A stretch of DNA of 12,323 nucleotides from an uncultured Eubacteriales bacterium (GTDB taxonomy: Bacteria; Bacillota; Clostridia; Oscillospirales; Butyricicoccaceae): NCBI GenBank assembly GCA_910586105.1, contig CAJUGU010000032.1:19097-31419 (forward strand), in the 5' to 3' direction. The notes under the pieces are model-generated. The model was given only the letters and a program-made list of their open reading frames with translations, ran no database searches and was not told the DNA's origin. Numbering within the stretch: position 1 is the stretch's first letter; each line of letters opens with the position of its first letter. Below are positions 7,187 through 12,323 of this stretch, piece by piece. The translations under genes and the position numbers were made by a program.

Positions 7187-8398
7187 TTATTCTGCGTCCG
7201 GCAGGTCCTCGCCCGCCATTTCCTTGGCCGGGAGCTTTGCGCCCTTGCCGATCCGCACGCCGGAGGCGACGACCGATACGCCCCACGCGTCCGCTTCTAC
7301 TTCGCTCGGCGCGCCGCCGATCGAAGCGCCTTCACAGATCTGCGCGCCTTCCGCCACGATGGAATAACGCACGGATGCGCCCGGCTCCACCACGACGCCC
7401 GGCATCAGGATCGAATACTCGACCGTCGCGCCCTTGCCGATCACAACGTCGCTGAACAGGATCGATTCCGACACGTTGCCGTGGATCTCGCAGCCCTCGG
7501 AGATCTGCGAATGTGTAACCTTGGCTTCCTTGCTGGTAAAGTGCGGGGGCGCGCCGTTGTTGCGGCCATAAATGCGCCAGGTGTCGTCGGACAGGTTCAG
7601 GCCGGATTTCGGGCTGAGCAGGTCCATATTGGCCTCCCACAGCGATTCGATCGTACCGACATCCTTCCAGTAGCCCTCGAAGCGGTAGGAGATCAGCTTT
7701 TCGCCGTTGCCGAGCATCGCGGGGATGATGTCCTTGCCGAAGTCGTTGGACGAACCTTCCTTCGCCTCGTCGTCGATCAAGTACTGGCGGAGCTTCTTCC
7801 AGGTGAAGATGTAAATGCCCATCGACGCCAACGTGGACTTGGGGTTCTTGGGCTTTTCCTCGAACTCATAGATGCTGCCGTCCGGGTTGCAGTTCATGAT
7901 ACCGAAACGGGAAGCCTCGTCCAGCGGCACGTCGAGCACGGCGATCGTCGCGTCGGCCTCGTTCTGCTTGTGATGCTGGAGCATCTTGTTGTAGTTCATC
8001 TTGTAGATGTGGTCGCCCGAAAGCACCAGCACGTATTCGGGGTCGTACTCGTCGATGAAATTGATGTTCTGGTAGATCGCATTCGCGGTGCCCTTATACC
8101 ACTCCGAGCCCTTGGAACGCTGATACGGCGGCAGGGTGTAAACGCCGCCGCGCATACGGTCAAGATCCCAGGTCTGGCCGGAGCCGATGTAGGAGTTGAG
8201 CGCGTGCGGCTCGTATTGGGTCAGCACGCCGACCGTGTCAATGCCCGAGTTGACGCAGTTGGAAAGCGGGAAATCAATGATCTTGTACTTGCCGCCAAAC
8301 GGCACTGCGGGCTTGGCGACCTTGGTGGTCAGCACGTACAGTCTGCTGCCCTGGCCGCCCGCCAGGAGCATTGCGACGCATTCTTTCTTCCGATACAT
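7187..8398 (-). CDS. glgC: Glucose-1-phosphate adenylyltransferase catalytic subunit
   Basis: This 403-residue enzyme makes ADP-glucose and pyrophosphate from ATP and glucose-1-phosphate, the committed step of glycogen synthesis. Visible landmarks are the nucleotide loop LLAGGQGSRL (11-20), KPAVPFGGKYKIIDFPLSN, the metal/catalytic Asp motif LSGDHIYKM, the sugar-phosphate motif EFEEKP, and EGYWKDVGT. A C-terminal left-handed beta-helix domain follows from about residue 290. The frame extends 20 codons upstream to an ATG at 8458, but that start lies in a hairpin; the ATG at 8398 has GGAGA seven bases before it and gives the usual MYRKKECVAMLLAGG beginning. It follows glgB by 87 bases and precedes glgD by 15. 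Effector sensitivity cannot be judged from sequence alone. Confidence 0.97.
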   Translation of the reverse strand: MYRKKECVAMLLAGGQGSRLYVLTTKVAKPAVPFGGKYKIIDFPLSNCVNSGIDTVGVLTQYEPHALNSYIGSGQTWDLDRMRGGVYTLPPYQRSKGSEWYKGTANAIYQNINFIDEYDPEYVLVLSGDHIYKMNYNKMLQHHKQNEADATIAVLDVPLDEASRFGIMNCNPDGSIYEFEEKPKNPKSTLASMGIYIFTWKKLRQYLIDDEAKEGSSNDFGKDIIPAMLGNGEKLISYRFEGYWKDVGTIESLWEANMDLLSPKSGLNLSDDTWRIYGRNNGAPPHFTSKEAKVTHSQISEGCEIHGNVSESILFSDVVIGKGATVEYSILMPGVVVEPGASVRYSIVAEGAQICEGASIGGAPSEVEADAWGVSVVASGVRIGKGAKLPAKEMAGEDLPDAE

Positions 8399-8457
8399 TT
8401 TGAACTCTCCATTTCTTCCACTGGTATAGTGTAAAATTAAAACCTTGTTTATAGCCA

Positions 8458-8476
8458 TCCCGCCTGGCTGGCGGGA
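8458..8476. repeat. Hairpin between glgB and glgC
   Basis: TCCCGCC and GGCGGGA form a perfect seven-pair stem with a five-base loop, about ten bases after the glgB stop. No T-run follows on the minus strand, so it should not stop transcription into glgC; it may stabilise the upstream mRNA end or mark a processing point. Confidence 0.55.
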
Positions 8477-8485
8477 AAACCAACC

Positions 8486-10561
8486 TTATTTTTTCGCCTT
8501 TGCGTCCTTTTTCGCCGCAGGCTTGCGCGCGGCGCGCGGCTTCGCAGCCGCTTTCGTCTCCTCGGCGTCTGCGGGCTCCTCCTTCATCTCTCCGGCGACC
8601 GCAGGCTCCGCTTTCATGGCCTCAAGCTCCGCTTTCGCGGCTTCGATCTCGGCCTTGGTGCGGCGCTTTGCCTTCGGCTTGCCCTGAAGGTAAATGATCG
8701 ACAGCGGCGCGATATCCAGCTCGATATACTGCTCGCGGCCGTGGCGTTCGCCCTCGATCGTCGTGAGCTTACCGTTCTTCAGGCCCGAGCCGCCGAACTC
8801 GACCGCGTCCGAGCTGAAGATCTCTTCGTATTTCCCGGCATACGGCACGCCGATCTGATATGCGGACTGCTGCACCGGCGCAAAGTTCACGACGGCGATC
8901 ACGTCGCTGCCGTCCTTCGCAACGCGGCGGAAGGCGATGATATTATTACGATTGTCGTCGTTCGACAGCCAGTCGAAGCCGTTCCAGTCCATATCGTTCT
9001 CCCACAGCTGCTTGGTTGCGAGATAGAAATGGTTGAGCGCGCGGACGTAGGTCTGCATCTGGCTGTGCGCCGGGTAATCCAGCAGCATCCAGTCGAGGCC
9101 GCGCTGAAACGCCCATTCGGAGAACTGCGCGAACTCGCCGCCCATAAACAGCATCTTCTTGCCCGGGTGGCCCATCATATAACCGTACAGCGTGCGCAGC
9201 GAGGCGAACTTGTTTTCATACGGGTCGGGCATCTTGCCGATCAGCGACGCCTTGCCGTGTACGACCTCGTCGTGCGACAGCGGCAGGATGAAGTTCTCGG
9301 AGAAGGCGTACATGAACGAGAACGTGATCTTATCGTGCATATCCTTGCGGAAGAACGGATCGGCGCTGCAATAGCAGAGCATGTCGTTCATCCAGCCCAT
9401 GTTCCATTTGAAGTTGAAGCCCAAGCCGCCCACATCGCCAGGCTTGGTGACCATCGGCCACGCGGTGGACTCCTCGGCGATCATCATAACGTCTGGGTGC
9501 GCGGAAAGCACCTTGGCGTTAAGCAGACGCAGGAAGTCGACGGCTTCCAGGTTTTCGCGCCCGCCGTGGACGTTGGGACGCCATTCGTTTTGGCGGTTAT
9601 AGTCGAGGTACAGCATTGACGCGACCGCGTCGACGCGCAGGCCGTCGAAATGGAATTTCTCGATCCAGAACATCGCGGAGGAGAACAGCAGCGAGCGCAC
9701 CGAGATCTTGCCGAAGTCGAAGACGCGGGTACCCCATTCCTTGTGTTCCATCTTGAGCGGGTCGGAATATTCATAGAGATAGCCGCCGTCGAACTCGCAC
9801 AGGCCATGGCCGTCCTTTGGGAAGTGGGCGGGCACCCAGTCCATAATCACGCCGATCCCGGCCTTATGGCAGGTATCAATGAAATACATCAGGTCGTGCG
9901 GAGTGCCATAGCGGGAGGTGGCGGAGAAATAACCGGTCACCTGATAGCCCCACGAACCGTCAAAGGGGTATTCGGTCAGCGGCATGACCTCGATATGGGT
10001 GTAGCCCATTTCCTTGACGTAGGGTACCAGTTCGTCCGCCATCTGGCGGTAGGAGTAGTGGGCGCCGTCCTCGTGCATCTTCCACGAACCGAAATGCATT
10101 TCATAGATGTTGATCGGGTTCTCGTAGGGCAGATGGGAGCCGCGCCATTCCATCCAGCTGTCGTCGTTCCATTCGTATCCCGAAAGGTCGTACACCTTGG
10201 AGGCGTTCGCCGGGCGGGTCTCGGAATGGAAGGCGTAGGGATCGCACTTATCGTAGAGCTGGCCGTCCTGCGTCGCGATCGCGTATTTATAGGCGTCGTA
10301 CTGCTTCGCGCCGGGAACGAAGGCCGTCCACATGCCCCAGCTGTCGCGCTGCATCATGTTGCTGGTACGGTCCCAGTTATTGAACTCCCCCATAACGCCG
10401 ATCTCGACGGCATTGGGCGCGAAGACGCGGAAAAAGTAGCCTTCTTTCCCATCCTTGACGCACGGGTGGGAGCCCATAAATTCCCAGGCCCGGCAATTTT
10501 GCCCAGAGTGGAAGAGCTTTTCATGCTCCTCCAGCGATACTGTCATCTCATTTCTTTCCAC
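8486..10561 (-). CDS. glgB: 1,4-alpha-glucan branching enzyme with a Lys/Ala-rich C-terminal tail
   Basis: This 691-residue GH13 enzyme cuts alpha-1,4 chains and re-attaches them as alpha-1,6 branches. An N-terminal CBM48 domain (about 38-125, with VFAPNAVEIGVMGEFNNWD) leads into the catalytic barrel. The nucleophile Asp311 lies in GLRVDAVASMLY, the acid/base Glu in MIAEESTAWP (363/364) and the third acid Asp431 in LSHDEVVHGK. An all-beta C-domain ends near residue 627. After it come about 64 residues rich in Lys, Ala, Glu and Pro, ending AKPRAARKPAAKKDAKAKK, not part of the enzyme fold. For the start, AAGGAG lies eight bases before the GTG at 10561; an ATG at 10546 has no comparable site and a TTG at 10606 is further out. 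It is the first gene of the glg operon. Confidence 0.96.
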   Translation of the reverse strand: MERNEMTVSLEEHEKLFHSGQNCRAWEFMGSHPCVKDGKEGYFFRVFAPNAVEIGVMGEFNNWDRTSNMMQRDSWGMWTAFVPGAKQYDAYKYAIATQDGQLYDKCDPYAFHSETRPANASKVYDLSGYEWNDDSWMEWRGSHLPYENPINIYEMHFGSWKMHEDGAHYSYRQMADELVPYVKEMGYTHIEVMPLTEYPFDGSWGYQVTGYFSATSRYGTPHDLMYFIDTCHKAGIGVIMDWVPAHFPKDGHGLCEFDGGYLYEYSDPLKMEHKEWGTRVFDFGKISVRSLLFSSAMFWIEKFHFDGLRVDAVASMLYLDYNRQNEWRPNVHGGRENLEAVDFLRLLNAKVLSAHPDVMMIAEESTAWPMVTKPGDVGGLGFNFKWNMGWMNDMLCYCSADPFFRKDMHDKITFSFMYAFSENFILPLSHDEVVHGKASLIGKMPDPYENKFASLRTLYGYMMGHPGKKMLFMGGEFAQFSEWAFQRGLDWMLLDYPAHSQMQTYVRALNHFYLATKQLWENDMDWNGFDWLSNDDNRNNIIAFRRVAKDGSDVIAVVNFAPVQQSAYQIGVPYAGKYEEIFSSDAVEFGGSGLKNGKLTTIEGERHGREQYIELDIAPLSIIYLQGKPKAKRRTKAEIEAAKAELEAMKAEPAVAGEMKEEPADAEETKAAAKPRAARKPAAKKDAKAKK

Positions 10562-10620
10562 GGGTTTCACTCCTTGATCCTGCGTTAAAACGCACTCTTT
10601 TTGCAATTCGCGGCCATTTT

Positions 10621-10644
10621 TGCGATGTTTTTGTCAATATCGCA
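10621..10644. promoter_or_regulatory. Dyad in the glgB leader, possible operator or RNA hairpin
   Basis: TGCGATGTT and AATATCGCA form a 24-base inverted repeat (eight of nine pairs, six-base centre) in the transcribed leader, about 30-55 bases downstream of the predicted start. It could be a repressor site or a leader hairpin. No known factor is recognised. Confidence 0.4.
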
Positions 10645-10681
10645 GAATTTCGCCGCCACTCCACGCATTTTTACTAGGTAT

Positions 10682-10710
10682 AGTATACAACGATTGAAAA
10701 GAAATGTCCA
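10682..10710 (-). promoter_or_regulatory. SigmaA-type promoter of the glgBCDA operon
   Basis: On the minus strand TGGACA (10710-10705) and TATACT (10687-10682) are spaced by exactly 17 bases; each differs from consensus at one position. Transcription should begin near 10675, giving a leader of roughly 115 bases before the glgB GTG. The -35 box is inside one arm of the terminator hairpin at 10702-10737. Confidence 0.8.
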
Positions 10711-10741
10711 GTAATTTTCACAAATTACCGGACATTTTTTT
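10702..10741. terminator. Bidirectional intrinsic terminator between cinA and glgB
   Basis: Arms ATGTCCAGTAATTT (10704-10717) and AAATTACCGGACAT (10722-10735) pair over 14 positions around TCAC. The single irregular position is a G-U wobble in minus-strand RNA and an A-C mismatch in plus-strand RNA. On the plus strand seven Ts follow; on the minus strand TTCTTTTC follows. It can therefore end cinA transcripts and block antisense transcripts as well. Confidence 0.8.
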
Positions 10742-10817
10742 GAAATTCTTTGGCGATTCTGTTAAAGCATACCGAAAAGGGGGATTTTCCGGGAGATTTT
10801 GTCAGCCTTTTTGTGCG

Positions 10818-10849
10818 TTTTGCGCCGCTTTGGGGCGCAAAAAAGCGCC
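10818..10849. repeat. Three-armed GGCGC inverted repeat downstream of cinA
   Basis: TTTTGCGCC (10818-10826) pairs with GGCGCAAAA (10834-10842), while GGCGC (10834-10838) can instead pair with GCGCC (10845-10849) across six As. The two hairpins exclude one another. A further stem, GCCCGC/GCGGGC at 10865-10879, lies close to the cinA stop. None has a clean T-run at the right place, though on the minus strand GGCGC is followed by TTTTTT. They may assist termination of cinA. Confidence 0.5.
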
Positions 10850-10885
10850 AATTTGCAGGGCCTGGCCCGCGCGGCGGGCAGACGC

Positions 10886-12118
10886 TTACCGCAAGATGCG
10901 GCGGCGGATCATATCCAGCGCGGTCGAGGCGGCGTGATTACGCACACGGTCGCGGCCATAGGTGTTGACGGTGCGGCGGGTGGTGCAGCCGCCGTCAAAG
11001 TAAACGCTGATATAGACAAGGCCGGTCGGCTTTTCCTCCGTACCGCCGCCGGGGCCTGCGATACCGGTAATGCCGACGCCAACGTCGGCGCCGAGCGCCC
11101 GGGCGACGCCTTCCGCCATTTCCTCGGCGGTCTGCTGCGAGACTGCGCCGTAGGCTTTCAGGGTCTCGCCCTTCACGCCAAGGATTTTTTCTTTTACCTC
11201 GTTGCAGTAAGAGCACACGCCGCCCAGATAATATTCGGAGCAGCCGGGAACGTCGGTGATGCGTTTGGAGAGCAGCCCGCCGGTGCAGCTTTCGGCGACT
11301 GCCAGGGTCAGGCCGCGTTCGCGCAGCCCGTCGCCGACGACCTGTTCGAGCGAATCCACGTCGATCCCGTACACGTCGTCGCCGAGCAGATCGGCAACCT
11401 GCTGCACAACCGGCGCGAGCAGTGCCTGCGCGGCTTCCTCGTCCTTTGCTTTGGCGGTCACGCGCGCGTAGCACTCGCTGATCTTTGCGTAAGGCGCGAT
11501 CGTGGGATTCTGCATGGATTCCATCAGGTCGTGCAGGCGATCCTCCATGGCCGACTCGCCCAAACCGAACACGCGAATATTCCGCGACACGATACACCCG
11601 CCTGCCAGCGGGTAAAGGTAGGGCATGGCGCATTTGCGGAACATCGGCTCGCATTCGCGCGGGGGGCCGGGCAGCATGAGGACGTGTTTGCCTGCGGCCT
11701 CGAAGGCGCAGCCGGGAGCGGTGCCCCACTCGTTGACGAACACGTTGCAGTCTTTCGGGAGCCACGCCTGTTTTTCGTTGTTCGGGGTCATTTCGCGCCC
11801 GATGCGGGCAAAAAAGTCACGGATGCGCGCCAGTGACGGCTCGTGCAGCACCATTTCCTTCCCGAATACCCGGGCAAGGGTTTCTTTGGTGAGGTCATCG
11901 AGGGTAGGCCCCAGACCGCCGGTCGTGATGATGATGTCGGCGCGGTCGGCGGCTTCGCGGATCACGCGTTCCAGGCGGTCGGGGTTATCGCCGACCACGG
12001 TCTGATAAAAAACGTCGATACCCAGCTCGCTCAGCCCTTGCGAGACGGTCTGAGCATCGGTATTCACGATATCGCCGAGCAGGATTTCGGTGCCGACGGC
12101 GATCAATTCTGCGTTCAT
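10886..12118 (-). CDS. cinA: CinA family protein (nucleotide-pyrophosphatase-like domain plus NMN amidohydrolase domain)
   Basis: A 410-residue, full-length two-domain CinA. The N-terminal MoaB/MogA-like domain (about 1-170) carries VGTEILLGDIVNTDAQ (8-23) and TTGGLGPTLDDLTKE (65-79), the family hallmarks. A linker region leads to the PncC-type amidase domain (about 255-410) with AESCTGGLLSKRI, holding the nucleophilic Ser, then SYCNEVKEKILGV, holding the Tyr and Lys expected at the active site, and GITGIAGPGGGTEEKPTGLVY. The family acts in recycling NMN and hydrolysing pyridine or ADP-ribose derivatives; a competence role is known only in some Bacillota. The frame stays open upstream into repeats, but GAAGAAGG lies about seven bases before the ATG at 12118 and MNAELIAVGTE is the usual beginning. 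The next gene upstream is outside the window. Confidence 0.96.
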   Translation of the reverse strand: MNAELIAVGTEILLGDIVNTDAQTVSQGLSELGIDVFYQTVVGDNPDRLERVIREAADRADIIITTGGLGPTLDDLTKETLARVFGKEMVLHEPSLARIRDFFARIGREMTPNNEKQAWLPKDCNVFVNEWGTAPGCAFEAAGKHVLMLPGPPRECEPMFRKCAMPYLYPLAGGCIVSRNIRVFGLGESAMEDRLHDLMESMQNPTIAPYAKISECYARVTAKAKDEEAAQALLAPVVQQVADLLGDDVYGIDVDSLEQVVGDGLRERGLTLAVAESCTGGLLSKRITDVPGCSEYYLGGVCSYCNEVKEKILGVKGETLKAYGAVSQQTAEEMAEGVARALGADVGVGITGIAGPGGGTEEKPTGLVYISVYFDGGCTTRRTVNTYGRDRVRNHAASTALDMIRRRILR

Positions 12119-12155
12119 GGAAATACCTTCTTCCCGTTTCATAGGTTTTCTTTGT

Positions 12156-12323
12156 GCCCGGGGCTCCGCCCCGCACCCCGCGCCTGCGCGGCGGGCAGTC
12201 CTGCGCGGACAGCGCCAAAGGGACTCGTCCCTCTGGACTCCCCTTCTGCGTCTGCGGGGGCGCTTGGCGCCCGGGGCTCCGCCCCGCACCCCGCGCCTAC
12301 GCGGCGGGCGGTCCTGCGCGGAC
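12156..12323 (+). repeat. Tandem copies of a GC-rich intergenic repeat, truncated by the window edge
   Basis: Bases 12156-12210 and 12269-12323 are 55-base direct copies differing at two positions, set exactly 113 bases apart; the second copy reaches the end of the window, so the array may continue. Each begins with the GGGGCTCCGCCCC palindrome. Between the copies is an imperfect palindrome with arms CCAAAGGGAC and GTCCCTCTGG (12215-12236). The unit is related to an inverted copy at 5513-5622. It lies upstream of cinA and is non-coding. Confidence 0.88.

Noticed and set aside
5849..8434. Plus-strand open frame of 861 codons opposite glgD and glgC
   Set aside because: It is the antisense frame of two strongly recognisable enzymes, with histidine-, valine- and alanine-rich composition typical of GC-rich antisense frames, and no ribosome binding site or known domain.
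10629..10640. Second glg promoter from a TTGACA on the minus strand
   Set aside because: No -10-like hexamer occurs 16-18 bases downstream; the sequence there is GC-rich.
11200..11215. Cys in SYCNEVK of CinA as a loss of an active-site residue
   Set aside because: The position is variable in the family as I know it, and the Ser, Tyr and Lys expected for catalysis are present.
12119..12289. N-terminal extension of cinA by 57 codons
   Set aside because: It is arginine-rich translation of the repeats; the family beginning and a ribosome binding site are at 12118.
12156..12323. CRISPR array
   Set aside because: The repeat period is 113 bases with 55-base repeats, the spacer has a relative in the other copy, and no cas gene is present.

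Overview
The window looks like a chromosomal segment of a GC-rich member of the Bacillota, probably a clostridial gut-type anaerobe (Oscillospirales-like). This rests on the split GlgC/GlgD ADP-glucose pyrophosphorylase, a YtrA-type GntR regulator, GGAGG ribosome binding sites, sigmaA-like promoters and GC-rich intergenic repeats; the taxon is inference. All eight credible protein genes lie on the minus strand, so transcription runs from high to low coordinates.

From right to left: (1) 12119-12323 is non-coding and carries two 55-bp direct repeats 113 bp apart, the second cut by the window edge. (2) cinA (10886-12118) encodes a damaged-nucleotide/NMN-amidase family protein. (3) 10562-10885 holds hairpins, a bidirectional terminator and the promoter of the glycogen operon. 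(4) glgB, glgC, glgD and glgA (10561 down to 3904) form a glycogen synthesis set: GlgC/GlgD make ADP-glucose, GlgA polymerises it and GlgB adds branches. No glgP, pullulanase or phosphoglucomutase is present. The set is tight except for a 709-bp non-coding gap between glgD and glgA, which is full of inverted repeats and contains a diverged, inverted copy of the repeat seen at the right edge. A strong intrinsic terminator follows glgA. (5) 3160-3528, 2264-3163 and 133-2289 are a translationally overlapping GntR regulator / ABC ATPase / large ABC permease cassette. Its near-consensus promoter is overlapped by a dyad matching the YtrA-box layout, so autorepression is very likely.

The genes themselves are ordinary; I see no phage, IS, CRISPR, toxin-antitoxin or defence genes and no tRNA or rRNA. 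The unusual material is non-coding: the modular GC-rich repeat family, the hairpin-rich glgD-glgA spacer, and the terminator hairpin whose arm doubles as the -35 box of the glg promoter. The Lys/Ala-rich tail on GlgB is the one notable protein oddity. I found no convincing undescribed multi-gene system.
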